Origin: Pseudeuparius sepicola | Lineage: Eukaryota; Arthropoda; Insecta; Coleoptera; Anthribidae | Direction: 5' to 3' | Length of the DNA: 64,000 bases | Assembly: GCA_963920635.1 (NCBI GenBank) | Contig: OY987308.1 | Location: forward strand, 24,924,096-24,988,095 | Shown here: piece after piece, positions 35,701 through 50,100 of the stretch | How positions within the stretch are numbered: position 1 is the stretch's first letter | Layout: each line of letters starts with the position of its first letter | Notes under the pieces: model-generated | The model's input: the letters and a program-made list of their open reading frames with translations, nothing else | Databases searched by the model: none | Told to the model about the DNA's origin: nothing | Translations under genes and position numbers: made by a program

Positions 35701-38145
35701 TCGCACTCCATTTGCCCAGACAGCCTCATGCACCCCAAAGTACCAGAGTCGATAAAAAAGCAACGTAAAACAGATTTATTTTCAAAGTTAATTTTCAAAC
35801 ACCCAGTATGGTATATGGATAAGCTGGAGACAACCCTAAAGAAACTCCTTAGCAAAATTAATCGCACTCCATTTGCCCAGACAGCCTCATGCACCCCAAA
35901 GTACCAGAGTCGATAAAAAAGCAACATAAAAACAGGTTTATTTTCAAAGTTAATTTTCAAACACCCAGTATGGCATATGGATAAGCTGCAAACAACCCCA
36001 AATAAACTTCCTAGCAAAAATAATCGCATCCCATTTGCCTAAACAGCCTCACCCACCCCAAAGTACCCGAGTCGATAAAAAAGCAACGTAAAAACAGGTT
36101 TATTTTCAAAGTTAATTTTCAAACACCCAGTATGGTATATGGATAAGCTGGAGACAACCCTAAAGAAACTCCTTAGCAAAATTAATCGCACTCCATTTGC
36201 CCAGACAGCCTCATGCACCCCAAAGTACCAGAGTCGATAAAAAAGCAACATAAAAACAGGTTTATTTTCAAAGTTAATTTTCAAACACCCAGTATGGTAT
36301 ATGGATAAGCTGGAGACAACCCTAAAGAAACTCCTTAGCAAAATTAATCGCACTCCATTTGCCCAGACAGCCTCATGCACCCCAAAGTACCAGAGTCGAT
36401 AAAAAAGCAACATAAAAACAGGTTTATTTTCAAAGTTAATTTTCAAACACCCAGTATGGTATATGGATAAGCTGGAGACAACCCTAAAGAAACTCCTTAG
36501 CAAAATTAATCGCACTCCATTTGCCCAGACAGCCTCATGCACCCCAAAGTACCAGAGTCGATAAAAAAGCAACATAAAAACAGGTTTATTTTCAAAGTTA
36601 ATTTTCAAACACCCAGTATGGTATATGGATAAGCTGGAGACAACCCTAAAGAAACTCCTTAGCAAAATTAATCGCACTCCATTTGCCCAGACAGCCTCAT
36701 GCACCCCAAAGTACCAGAGTCGATAAAAAAGCAACGTAAAAACAGGTTTATTTTCAAAGTTAATTTTCAAACACCCAGTATGGTATATGGATAAGCTGGA
36801 GACAACCCTAAAGAAACTCCTTAGCAAAATTAATCGCACTCCATTTGCCCAGACAGCCTCATGCACCCCAAAGTACCAGAGTCGATAAAAAAGCAACATA
36901 AAAACAGGTTTATTTTCAAAGTTAATTTTCAAACACCCAGTATGGTATATGGATAAGCTGGAGACAACCCTAAAGAAACTCCTTAGCAAAATTAATCGCA
37001 CTCCATTTGCCCAGACAGCCTCATGCACCCCAAAGTACCAGAGTCGATAAAAAAGCAACATAAAAACAGGTTTATTTTCAAAGTTAATTTTCAAACACCC
37101 AGTATGGTATATGGATAAGCTGGAGACAACCCTAAAGAAACTCCTTAGCAAAATTAATCGCACTCCATTTGCCCAGACAGCCTCATGCACCCCAAAGTAC
37201 CAGAGTCGATAAAAAAGCAACGTAAAACAGATTTATTTTCAAAGTTAATTTTCAAACACCCAGTATGGTATATGGATAAGCTGGAGACAACCCTAAAGAA
37301 ACTCCTTAGCAAAATTAATCGCACTCCATTTGCCCAGACAGCCTCATGCACCCCAAAGTACCAGAGTCGATAAAAAAGCAACGTAAAAACAGGTTTATTT
37401 TCAAAGTTAATTTTCAAACACCCAGTATGGCAAATGGATAAGCTGGAGACAACCCCAAAGAAACTCTCCGGCAAAAATAATTGCACCCCATTTGCCTAAA
37501 CAGCCTCATGCACTCCAAAGTACCCGAGTCGATAAAAAAGCAACGTAAAACAGATTTATTTTCAAAGTTAATTTTCAAACACCCAGTATGGCATATGGAT
37601 AAGCTGCAAACAACCCCAAATAAACTTCCTAGCAAAAATAATCGCATCCCATTTGCCTAAACAGCCTCACCCACCCCAAAGTACCCGAGTCGATAAAAAA
37701 GCAACGTAAAAACAGGTTTATTTTCAAAGTTAATTTTCAAACACCCAGTATGGTATATGGATAAGCTGGAGACAACCCTAAAGAAACTCCTTAGCAAAAT
37801 TAATCGCACTCCATTTGCCCAGACAGCCTCATGCACCCCAAAGTACCAGAGTCGATAAAAAAGCAACGTAAAAACAGGTTTATTTTCAAAGTTAATTTTC
37901 AAACACCCAGTATGGTATATGGATAAGCTGGAGACAACCCTAAAGAAACTCCTTAGCAAAATTAATCGCACTCCATTTGCCCAGACAGCCTCATGCACCC
38001 CAAAGTACCAGAGTCGATAAAAAAGCAACGTAAAACAGATTTATTTTCAAAGTTAATTTTCAAACACCCAGTATGGCATATGGGTAAGCTGGGGACAACC
38101 CCAAAGAAACTCCTTAGCAAAATTAATCGCACTCCATTTGCCCAG
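23771..38145 (-). repeat. First copy of 14375-bp tandem duplication inside satellite
   Basis: Every recognisable variant in this block recurs 14375 bp further on. Examples are a short-form monomer near 23950 and 38325, a rare CTAGAGACAA variant near 34370 and 48745, and open-frame boundaries such as 25049-25258 with 39424-39633 and 36039-37220 with 50414-51595. Left of 23771 the register is lost: 23766-23770 differs from 38141-38145. About 89 monomers make up the unit. The near absence of differences implies a very recent event. Confidence 0.93.
28981..32530 (-). repeat. Higher-order structure: 485-bp trimers then pure 161-bp run
   Basis: The positions of 161-type monomers step 29304, 29789, 30274 (485 bp each, that is 162+162+161), then 30435, 30920 (another 485), then 31081 to 32530 in ten consecutive 161-bp steps. 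Local amplification of a trimer and then of a single monomer type explains this. The same pattern recurs at 43356-46905 because of the 14375-bp duplication. Later runs (33662-35118, 36029-37220) consist mostly of 162-bp monomers. Confidence 0.85.
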
Positions 38146-41100
38146 ACAGCCTCACGCACCCCAAAGTACCAGAGTCGATAAAAAAGCAACGTAAAAACAG
38201 GTTTATTTTCAAAGTTAATTTTCAAACACCCAGTATGGTATATGGATAAGCTGGAGACAACCCCAAAGAAACTTCCTAGCAAAAATAATCGCATCCCATT
38301 TGCCTAAACAGCCTCACGCACCTTAAAGTACCAGAGTCGGTAAAAACGGGGTTATTTTCAAAGTTAACTTTCAAACACCCAGTATGGCATATGGGTAAGC
38401 TGGGGACAACCCTAAAGAAACTCCTTAGCAAAATTAATCGCACTCCATTTGCCCAGACAGCCTCATGCACCCCAAAGTACCAGAGTCGATAAAAAAGCAA
38501 CGGAAAACAGATTTATTTTCAAAGTTAATTTTCAAACACCCAGTATGGCATATGGATAAGCTGGAGACAACCCCAAAGAAACTTCCTAGCAAAAATAATC
38601 GCATCCCATTTGCCTAAACAGCCTCACGCACCCCAAAGTACCCGAGTCGATAAAAAAGCAACGTAAAAACAGGTTTATTTTCAAAGTTAATTTTCAAACA
38701 CCCAGTATGGTATATGGATAAGCTGGAGACAACCCCAAAGAAACTTCCTAGCAAAAATAATCGCATCCCATTTGCCTAAACAGCCTCACGCACCCCAAAG
38801 TACCCGAGTCGATAAAAAAGCAACGTAAAAACAGGTTTATTTTCAAAGTTAATTTTCAAACACCCAGTATGGTATATGGATAAGCTGGAGACAACCCCAA
38901 AGAAACTTCCTAGCAAAAATAATCGCATCCCATTTGCCTAAACAGCCTCACGCACCCCAAAGTACCCGAGTCGATAAAAAAGCAACGTAAAAACAGGTTT
39001 ATTTTCAAAGTTAATTTTCAAACACCCAGTATGGTATATGGATAAGCTGGAGACAACCCCAAAGAAACTTCCTAGCAAAAATAATCGCATCCCATTTGCC
39101 TAAACAGCCTCACGCACCCCAAAGTACCCGAGTCGATAAAAAAGCAACGTAAAAACAGGTTTATTTTCAAAGTTAATTTTCAAACACCCAGTATGGTATA
39201 TGGATAAGCTGGAGACAACCCCAAAGAAACTTCCTAGCAAAAATAATCGCATCCCATTTGCCTAAACAGCCTCACGCACCCCAAAGTACCCGAGTCGATA
39301 AAAAAGCAACGTAAAAACAGGTTTATTTTCAAAGTTAATTTTCAAACACCCAGTATGGTATATGGATAAGCTGGAGACAACCCTAAAGAAACTCCTTAGC
39401 AAAATTAATCGCGCTCCATTTGCCTAAACAGCCTCACGCACCCCAAAGTACCCGAGTCGATAAAAAAGCAACGTAAAAACAGGTTTATTTTCAAAGTTAA
39501 TTTTCAAACACCCAGTATGGTATATGGATAAGCTGGAGACAACCCTAAAGAAACTCCTTAGCAAAATTAATCGCACTCCATTTGCCCAGACAGCCTCATG
39601 CACCCCAAAGTACCAGAGTCGATAAAAAAGCAACGTAAAACAGATTTATTTTCAAAGTTAATTTTCAAACACCCAGTATGGCATATGGATAAGCTGCAAA
39701 CAACCCCAAATAAACTTCCTAGCAAAAATAATCGCATCCCATTTGCCTAAACAGCCTCACCCACCCCAAAGTACCCGAGTCGATAAAAAAGCAACGTAAA
39801 AACAGGTTTATTTTCAAAGTTAATTTTCAAACACCCAGTATGGTATATGGATAAGCTGGAGACAACCCCAAAGAAACTTCCTAGCAAAAATAATCGCATC
39901 CCATTTGCCTAAACAGCCTCACGCACCCCAAAGTACCCGAGTCGATAAAAAAGCAACGTAAAAACAGGTTTATTTTCAAAGTTAATTTTCAAACACCCAG
40001 TATGGTATATGGATAAGCTGGAGACAACCCCAAAGAAACTTCCTAGCAAAAATAATCGCATCCCATTTGCCTAAACAGCCTCACGCACCCCAAAGTACCC
40101 GAGTCGATAAAAAAGCAACGTAAAAACAGGTTTATTTTCAAAGTTAATTTTCAAACACCCAGTATGGTATATGGATAAGCTGGAGACAACCCCAAAGAAA
40201 CTTCCTAGCAAAAATAATCGCATCCCATTTGCCTAAACAGCCTCACGCACCCCAAAGTACCCGAGTCGATAAAAAAGCAACGTAAAAACAGGTTTATTTT
40301 CAAAGTTAATTTTCAAACACCCAGTATGGTATATGGATAAGCTGGAGACAACCCCAAAGAAACTTCCTAGCAAAAATAATCGCATCCCATTTGCCTAAAC
40401 AGCCTCACGCACCCCAAAGTACCCGAGTCGATAAAAAAGCAACGTAAAAACAGGTTTATTTTCAAAGTTAATTTTCAAACACCCAGTATGGTATATGGAT
40501 AAGCTGGAGACAACCCCAAAGAAACTTCCTAGCAAAAATAATCGCATCCCATTTGCCTAAACAGCCTCACGCACCCCAAAGTACCCGAGTCGATAAAAAA
40601 GCAACGTAAAAACAGGTTTATTTTCAAAGTTAATTTTCAAACACCCAGTATGGTATATGGATAAGCTGGAGACAACCCCAAAGAAACTTCCTAGCAAAAA
40701 TAATCGCATCCCATTTGCCTAAACAGCCTCACGCACCCCAAAGTACCCGAGTCGATAAAAAAGCAACGTAAAAACAGGTTTATTTTCAAAGTTAATTTTC
40801 AAACACCCAGTATGGCATATGGATAAGCTGCAAACAACCCCAAATAAACTTCCTAGCAAAAATAATCGCATCCCATTTGCCTAAACAGCCTCACGCACCC
40901 CAAAGTACCCGAGTCGATAAAAAAGCAACGTAAAAACAGGTTTATTTTCAAAGTTAATTTTCAAACACCCAGTATGGTATATGGATAAGCTGGAGACAAC
41001 CCCAAAGAAACTTCCTAGCAAAAATAATCGCATCCCATTTGCCTAAACAGCCTCACGCACCCCAAAGTACCCGAGTCGATAAAAAAGCAACGTAAAAGCA

Positions 41101-44100
41101 GGTTTATTTTCAAAGTTAATTTTCAAACACCCAGTATGGTATATGGATAAGCTGGAGACAACCCTAAAGAAACTCCTTAGCAAAATTAATCGCGCTCCAT
41201 TTGCCTAAACAGCCTCACGCACCCCAAAGTACCCGAGTCGATAAAAAAGCAACGTAAAAACAGGTTTATTTTCAAAGTTAATTTTCAAACACCCAGTATG
41301 GTATATGGATAAGCTGGAGACAACCCTAAAGAAACTCCTTAGCAGAATTAATCGCACTCCATTTGCCCAGACAGCCTCATGCACCCCAAAGTACCAGAGT
41401 CGATAAAAAAGCAACGTAAAACAGATTTATTTTCAAAGTTAATTTTCAAACACCCAGTATGGCATATGGATAAGCTGGAGACAACCCTAAAGAAACTCCT
41501 TTGCAAAATTAATCGCACTCCATTTGCCCAGACAGCCTCATGCACCCCAAAGTACCAGAGTCGGTAAAAAAGCAACGTAGAAGCAGGTTTATTTTCAAAG
41601 TTAATTTTCAAACACCCAGTATGGTATATGGATAAGCTGGAGACAACCCTAAAGAAACTCCTTAGCAAAATTAATCGCGCTCCATTTGCCTAAACAGCCT
41701 CACGCACCCCAAAGTACCCGAGTCGATAAAAAAGCAACGTAAAAACAGGTTTATTTTCAAAGTTAATTTTCAAACACCCAGTATGGTATATGGATAAGCT
41801 GGAGACAACCCTAAAGAAACTCCTTAGCAGAATTAATCGCACTCCATTTGCCCAGACAGCCTCATGCACCCCAAAGTACCAGAGTCGGTAAAAAAGCAAC
41901 GTAAAAACAGGTTTATTTTCAAAGTTAATTTTCAAACACCCAGTATGGTATATGGATAAGCTGGAGACAACCCTAAAGAAACTCCTTAGCAAAATTAATC
42001 GCGCTCCATTTGCCTAAACAGCCTCACGCACCCCAAAGTACCCGAGTCGATAAAAAAGCAACGTAAAAACAGGTTTATTTTCAAAGTTAATTTTCAAACA
42101 CCCAGTATGGCATATGGATAAGCTGCAAACAACCCCAAATAAACTTCCTAGCAAAAATAATCGCATCCCATTTGCCTAAACAGCCTCACCCACCCCAAAG
42201 TACCCGAGTCGATAAAAAAGCAACGTAAAAGCAGGTTTATTTTCAAAGTTAATTTTCAAACACCCAGTATGGTATATGGATAAGCTGGAGACAACCCTAA
42301 AGAAACTCCTTAGCAAAATTAATCGCGCTCCATTTGCCTAAACAGCCTCACGCACCCCAAAGTACCCGAGTCGATAAAAAAGCAACGTAAAAACAGGTTT
42401 ATTTTCAAAGTTAATTTTCAAACACCCAGTATGGTATATGGATAAGCTGGAGACAACCCTAAAGAAACTCCTTAGCAGAATTAATCGCACTCCATTTGCC
42501 CAGACAGCCTCATGCACCCCAAAGTACCAGAGTCGGTAAAAAAGCAACGTAAAAGCAGGTTTATTTTCAAAGTTAATTTTCAAACACCCAGTATGGTATA
42601 TGGATAAGCTGGAGACAACCCTAAAGAAACTCCTTAGCAAAATTAATCGCGCTCCATTTGCCTAAACAGCCTCACGCACCCCAAAGTACCCGAGTCGATA
42701 AAAAAGCAACGTAAAAACAGGTTTATTTTCAAAGTTAATTTTCAAACACCCAGTATGGTATATGGATAAGCTGGAGACAACCCTAAAGAAACTCCTTAGC
42801 AGAATTAATCGCACTCCATTTGCCCAGACAGCCTCATGCACCCCAAAGTACCAGAGTCGATAAAAAAGCAACGTAAAACAGATTTATTTTCAAAGTTAAT
42901 TTTCAAACACCCAGTATGGCATATGGATAAGCTGCAAACAACCCCAAATAAACTTCCTAGCAAAAATAATCGCATCCCATTTGCCTAAACAGCCTCACCC
43001 ACCCCAAAGTACCCGAGTCGATAAAAAAGCAACGTAAAAACAGGTTTATTTTCAAAGTTAATTTTCAAACACCCAGTATGGTATATGGATAAGCTGGAGA
43101 CAACCCTAAAGAAACTCCTTAGCAGAATTAATCGCACTCCATTTGCCCAGACAGCCTCATGCACCCCAAAGTACCAGAGTCGGTAAAAAAGCAACGTAAA
43201 AACAGGTTTATTTTCAAAGTTAATTTTCAAACACCCAGTATGGTATATGGATAAGCTGGAGACAACCCTAAAGAAACTCCTTAGCAGAATTAATCGCACT
43301 CCATTTGCCCAGACAGCCTCATGCACCCCAAAGTACCAGAGTCGGTAAAAAAGCAACGTAAAACAGATTTATTTTCAAAGTTAATTTTCAAACACCCAGT
43401 ATGGTATATGGATAAGCTGGAGACAACCCTAAAGAAACTCCTTAGCAGAATTAATCGCACTCCATTTGCCCAGACAGCCTCATGCACCCCAAAGTACCAG
43501 AGTCGGTAAAAAAGCAACGTAAAAACAGGTTTATTTTCAAAGTTAATTTTCAAACACCCAGTATGGTATATGGATAAGCTGGAGACAACCCTAAAGAAAC
43601 TCCTTAGCAGAATTAATCGCACTCCATTTGCCCAGACAGCCTCATGCACCCCAAAGTACCAGAGTCGGTAAAAAAGCAACGTAAAACAGATTTATTTTCA
43701 AAGTTAATTTTCAAACACCCAGTATGGTATATGGATAAGCTGGAGACAACCCTAAAGAAACTCCTTAGCAGAATTAATCGCACTCCATTTGCCCAGACAG
43801 CCTCATGCACCCCAAAGTACCAGAGTCGGTAAAAAAGCAACGTAAAAACAGGTTTATTTTCAAAGTTAATTTTCAAACACCCAGTATGGTATATGGATAA
43901 GCTGGAGACAACCCTAAAGAAACTCCTTAGCAGAATTAATCGCACTCCATTTGCCCAGACAGCCTCATGCACCCCAAAGTACCAGAGTCGGTAAAAAAGC
44001 AACGTAAAAACAGGTTTATTTTCAAAGTTAATTTTCAAACACCCAGTATGGTATATGGATAAGCTGGAGACAACCCTAAAGAAACTCCTTAGCAGAATTA

Positions 44101-47100
44101 ATCGCACTCCATTTGCCCAGACAGCCTCATGCACCCCAAAGTACCAGAGTCGGTAAAAAAGCAACGTAAAACAGATTTATTTTCAAAGTTAATTTTCAAA
44201 CACCCAGTATGGTATATGGATAAGCTGGAGACAACCCTAAAGAAACTCCTTAGCAGAATTAATCGCACTCCATTTGCCCAGACAGCCTCATGCACCCCAA
44301 AGTACCAGAGTCGGTAAAAAAGCAACGTAAAAACAGGTTTATTTTCAAAGTTAATTTTCAAACACCCAGTATGGTATATGGATAAGCTGGAGACAACCCT
44401 AAAGAAACTCCTTAGCAGAATTAATCGCACTCCATTTGCCCAGACAGCCTCATGCACCCCAAAGTACCAGAGTCGGTAAAAAAGCAACGTAAAAACAGGT
44501 TTATTTTCAAAGTTAATTTTCAAACACCCAGTATGGTATATGGATAAGCTGGAGACAACCCTAAAGAAACTCCTTAGCAGAATTAATCGCACTCCATTTG
44601 CCCAGACAGCCTCATGCACCCCAAAGTACCAGAGTCGGTAAAAAAGCAACGTAAAACAGATTTATTTTCAAAGTTAATTTTCAAACACCCAGTATGGTAT
44701 ATGGATAAGCTGGAGACAACCCTAAAGAAACTCCTTAGCAGAATTAATCGCACTCCATTTGCCCAGACAGCCTCATGCACCCCAAAGTACCAGAGTCGAT
44801 AAAAAAGCAACGTAAAACAGATTTATTTTCAAAGTTAATTTTCAAACACCCAGTATGGTATATGGATAAGCTGGAGACAACCCTAAAGAAACTCCTTAGC
44901 AGAATTAATCGCACTCCATTTGCCCAGACAGCCTCATGCACCCCAAAGTACCAGAGTCGGTAAAAAAGCAACGTAAAAACAGGTTTATTTTCAAAGTTAA
45001 TTTTCAAACACCCAGTATGGTATATGGATAAGCTGGAGACAACCCTAAAGAAACTCCTTAGCAGAATTAATCGCACTCCATTTGCCCAGACAGCCTCATG
45101 CACCCCAAAGTACCAGAGTCGGTAAAAAAGCAACGTAAAAACAGGTTTATTTTCAAAGTTAATTTTCAAACACCCAGTATGGTATATGGATAAGCTGGAG
45201 ACAACCCTAAAGAAACTCCTTAGCAGAATTAATCGCACTCCATTTGCCCAGACAGCCTCATGCACCCCAAAGTACCAGAGTCGGTAAAAAAGCAACGTAA
45301 AACAGATTTATTTTCAAAGTTAATTTTCAAACACCCAGTATGGTATATGGATAAGCTGGAGACAACCCTAAAGAAACTCCTTAGCAGAATTAATCGCACT
45401 CCATTTGCCCAGACAGCCTCATGCACCCCAAAGTACCAGAGTCGATAAAAAAGCAACGTAAAACAGATTTATTTTCAAAGTTAATTTTCAAACACCCAGT
45501 ATGGTATATGGATAAGCTGGAGACAACCCTAAAGAAACTCCTTAGCAAAATTAATCGCACTCCATTTGCCCAGACAGCCTCATGCACCCCAAAGTACCAG
45601 AGTCGATAAAAAAGCAACGTAAAACAGATTTATTTTCAAAGTTAATTTTCAAACACCCAGTATGGTATATGGATAAGCTGGAGACAACCCTAAAGAAACT
45701 CCTTAGCAAAATTAATCGCACTCCATTTGCCCAGACAGCCTCATGCACCCCAAAGTACCAGAGTCGATAAAAAAGCAACGTAAAACAGATTTATTTTCAA
45801 AGTTAATTTTCAAACACCCAGTATGGCATATGGGTAAGCTGGGGACAACCCCAAAGAAACTCCTTAGCAAAATTAATCGCACTCCATTTGCCCAGACAGC
45901 CTCATGCACCCCAAAGTACCAGAGTCGATAAAAAAGCAACGTAAAACAGATTTATTTTCAAAGTTAATTTTCAAACACCCAGTATGGTATATGGATAAGC
46001 TGGAGACAACCCTAAAGAAACTCCTTAGCAAAATTAATCGCACTCCATTTGCCCAGACAGCCTCATGCACCCCAAAGTACCAGAGTCGATAAAAAAGCAA
46101 CGTAAAACAGATTTATTTTCAAAGTTAATTTTCAAACACCCAGTATGGTATATGGATAAGCTGGAGACAACCCTAAAGAAACTCCTTAGCAAAATTAATC
46201 GCACTCCATTTGCCCAGACAGCCTCATGCACCCCAAAGTACCAGAGTCGATAAAAAAGCAACGTAAAACAGATTTATTTTCAAAGTTAATTTTCAAACAC
46301 CCAGTATGGCATATGGGTAAGCTGGGGACAACCCCAAAGAAACTCCTTAGCAAAATTAATCGCACTCCATTTGCCCAGACAGCCTCATGCACCCCAAAGT
46401 ACCAGAGTCGATAAAAAAGCAACGTAAAACAGATTTATTTTCAAAGTTAATTTTCAAACACCCAGTATGGCATATGGGTAAGCTGGGGACAACCCCAAAG
46501 AAACTCCTTAGCAAAATTAATCGCACTCCATTTGCCCAGACAGCCTCATGCACCCCAAAGTACCAGAGTCGATAAAAAAGCAACGTAAAACAGATTTATT
46601 TTCAAAGTTAATTTTCAAACACCCAGTATGGTATATGGATAAGCTGGAGACAACCCTAAAGAAACTCCTTAGCAAAATTAATCGCACTCCATTTGCCCAG
46701 ACAGCCTCATGCACCCCAAAGTACCAGAGTCGATAAAAAAGCAACGTAAAACAGATTTATTTTCAAAGTTAATTTTCAAACACCCAGTATGGTATATGGA
46801 TAAGCTGGAGACAACCCTAAAGAAACTCCTTAGCAAAATTAATCGCACTCCATTTGCCCAGACAGCCTCATGCACCCCAAAGTACCAGAGTCGATAAAAA
46901 AGCAACGTAAAACAGATTTATTTTCAAAGTTAATTTTCAAACACCCAGTATGGCATATGGGTAAGCTGGGGACAACCCCAAAGAAACTCCTTAGCAAAAT
47001 TAATCGCACTCCATTTGCCCAGACAGCCTCATGCACCCCAAAGTACCAGAGTCGATAAAAAAGCAACGTAAAAACAGGTTTATTTTCAAAGTTAATTTTC

Positions 47101-50100
47101 AAACACCCAGTATGGCAAATGGATAAGCTGGAGACAACCCCAAAGAAACTCTCCGGCAAAAATAATTGCACCCCATTTGCCTAAACAGCCTCATGCACTC
47201 CAAAGTACCCGAGTCGATAAAAAAGCAACGTAAAACAGATTTATTTTCAAAGTTAATTTTCAAACACCCAGTATGGCATATGGGTAAGCTGGGGACAACC
47301 CCAAAGAAACTCCTTAGCAAAATTAATCGCACTCCATTTGCCCAGACAGCCTCATGCACCCCAAAGTACCCGAGTCGATAAAAAAGCAACGTAAAAACAG
47401 GTTTATTTTCAAAGTTAATTTTCAAACACCCAGTATGGCAAATGGATAAGCTGGAGACAACCCCAAAGAAACTCTCCGGCAAAAATAATTGCACCCCATT
47501 TGCCTAAACAGCCTCATGCACTCCAAAGTACCCGAGTCGATAAAAAAGCAACGTAAAAACAGGTTTATTTTCAAAGTTAATTTTCAAACACCCAGTATGG
47601 CAAATGGATAAGCTGGAGACAACCCCAAAGAAACTTCCTGGCAAAAATAATTGCACCCCATTTGCCTAAACAGCCTCATGCACCCCAAAGTACCCGAGTC
47701 GATAAAAAAGCAACGTAAAAGCAGGTTTATTTTCAAAGTTAATTTTCAAACACCCAGTATGGTATATGGATAAGCTGGAGACAACCCTAAAGAAACTCCT
47801 TAGCAAAATTAATCGCGCTCCATTTGCCTAAACAGCCTCACGCACCCCAAAGTACCCGAGTCGATAAAAAAGCAACGTAAAAACAGGTTTATTTTCAAAG
47901 TTAATTTTCAAACACCCAGTATGGTATATGGATAAGCTGGAGACAACCCTAAAGAAACTCCTTAGCAGAATTAATCGCACTCCATTTGCCCAGACAGCCT
48001 CATGCACCCCAAAGTACCAGAGTCGATAAAAAAGCAACGTAAAACAGATTTATTTTCAAAGTTAATTTTCAAACACCCAGTATGGCATATGGATAAGCTG
48101 GAGACAACCCTAAAGAAACTCCTTAGCAAAATTAATCGCACTCCATTTGCCCAGACAGCCTCATGCACCCCAAAGTACCAGAGTCGATAAAAAAGCAACA
48201 TAAAAACAGGTTTATTTTCAAAGTTAATTTTCAAACACCCAGTATGGTATATGGATAAGCTGGAGACAACCCTAAAGAAACTCCTTAGCAAAATTAATCG
48301 CACTCCATTTGCCCAGACAGCCTCATGCACCCCAAAGTACCAGAGTCGATAAAAAAGCAACATAAAAACAGGTTTATTTTCAAAGTTAATTTTCAAACAC
48401 CCAGTATGGTATATGGATAAGCTGGAGACAACCCTAAAGAAACTCCTTAGCAAAATTAATCGCACTCCATTTGCCCAGACAGCCTCATGCACCCCAAAGT
48501 ACCAGAGTCGATAAAAAAGCAACATAAAAACAGGTTTATTTTCAAAGTTAATTTTCAAACACCCAGTATGGTATATGGATAAGCTGGAGACAACCCTAAA
48601 GAAACTCCTTAGCAAAATTAATCGCACTCCATTTGCCCAGACAGCCTCATGCACCCCAAAGTACCAGAGTCGATAAAAAAGCAACATAAAAACAGGTTTA
48701 TTTTCAAAGTTAATTTTCAAACACCCAGTATGGTATATGGATAAGCTAGAGACAACCCTAAAGAAACTCCTTAGCAAAATTAATCGCACTCCATTTGCCC
48801 AGACAGCCTCATGCACCCCAAAGTACCAGAGTCGATAAAAAAGCAACGTAAAACAGATTTATTTTCAAAGTTAATTTTCAAACACCCAGTATGGTATATG
48901 GATAAGCTGGAGACAACCCTAAAGAAACTCCTTAGCAAAATTAATCGCACTCCATTTGCCCAGACAGCCTCATGCACCCCAAAGTACCAGAGTCGATAAA
49001 AAAGCAACATAAAAACAGGTTTATTTTCAAAGTTAATTTTCAAACACCCAGTATGGTATATGGATAAGCTGGAGACAACCCTAAAGAAACTCCTTAGCAA
49101 AATTAATCGCACTCCATTTGCCCAGACAGCCTCATGCACCCCAAAGTACCAGAGTCGATAAAAAAGCAACATAAAAACAGGTTTATTTTCAAAGTTAATT
49201 TTCAAACACCCAGTATGGTATATGGATAAGCTGGAGACAACCCTAAAGAAACTCCTTAGCAAAATTAATCGCACTCCATTTGCCCAGACAGCCTCATGCA
49301 CCCCAAAGTACCAGAGTCGATAAAAAAGCAACATAAAAACAGGTTTATTTTCAAAGTTAATTTTCAAACACCCAGTATGGTATATGGATAAGCTGGAGAC
49401 AACCCTAAAGAAACTCCTTAGCAAAATTAATCGCACTCCATTTGCCCAGACAGCCTCATGCACCCCAAAGTACCAGAGTCGATAAAAAAGCAACGTAAAA
49501 CAGATTTATTTTCAAAGTTAATTTTCAAACACCCAGTATGGCATATGGGTAAGCTGGGGACAACCCCAAAGAAACTCCTTAGCAAAATTAATCGCACTCC
49601 ATTTGCCCAGACAGCCTCATGCACCCCAAAGTACCAGAGTCGATAAAAAAGCAACGTAAAACAGATTTATTTTCAAAGTTAATTTTCAAACACCCAGTAT
49701 GGTATATGGATAAGCTGGAGACAACCCTAAAGAAACTCCTTAGCAAAATTAATCGCACTCCATTTGCCCAGACAGCCTCATGCACCCCAAAGTACCAGAG
49801 TCGATAAAAAAGCAACATAAAAACAGGTTTATTTTCAAAGTTAATTTTCAAACACCCAGTATGGTATATGGATAAGCTGGAGACAACCCTAAAGAAACTC
49901 CTTAGCAAAATTAATCGCACTCCATTTGCCCAGACAGCCTCATGCACCCCAAAGTACCAGAGTCGATAAAAAAGCAACGTAAAACAGATTTATTTTCAAA
50001 GTTAATTTTCAAACACCCAGTATGGCATATGGGTAAGCTGGGGACAACCCCAAAGAAACTCCTTAGCAAAATTAATCGCACTCCATTTGCCCAGACAGCC

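Noticed and set aside
36039..37220. 393-residue open frame (and its copy at 50414-51595; also 33596-34471, 34405-35118) as a repeat protein
   Set aside because: It is made only of 54-residue repeats because 162-bp satellite monomers keep frame. Where a 161-bp monomer occurs the frame breaks, and the opposite strand is open as well. There is no start context, variation pattern or domain suggesting selection.
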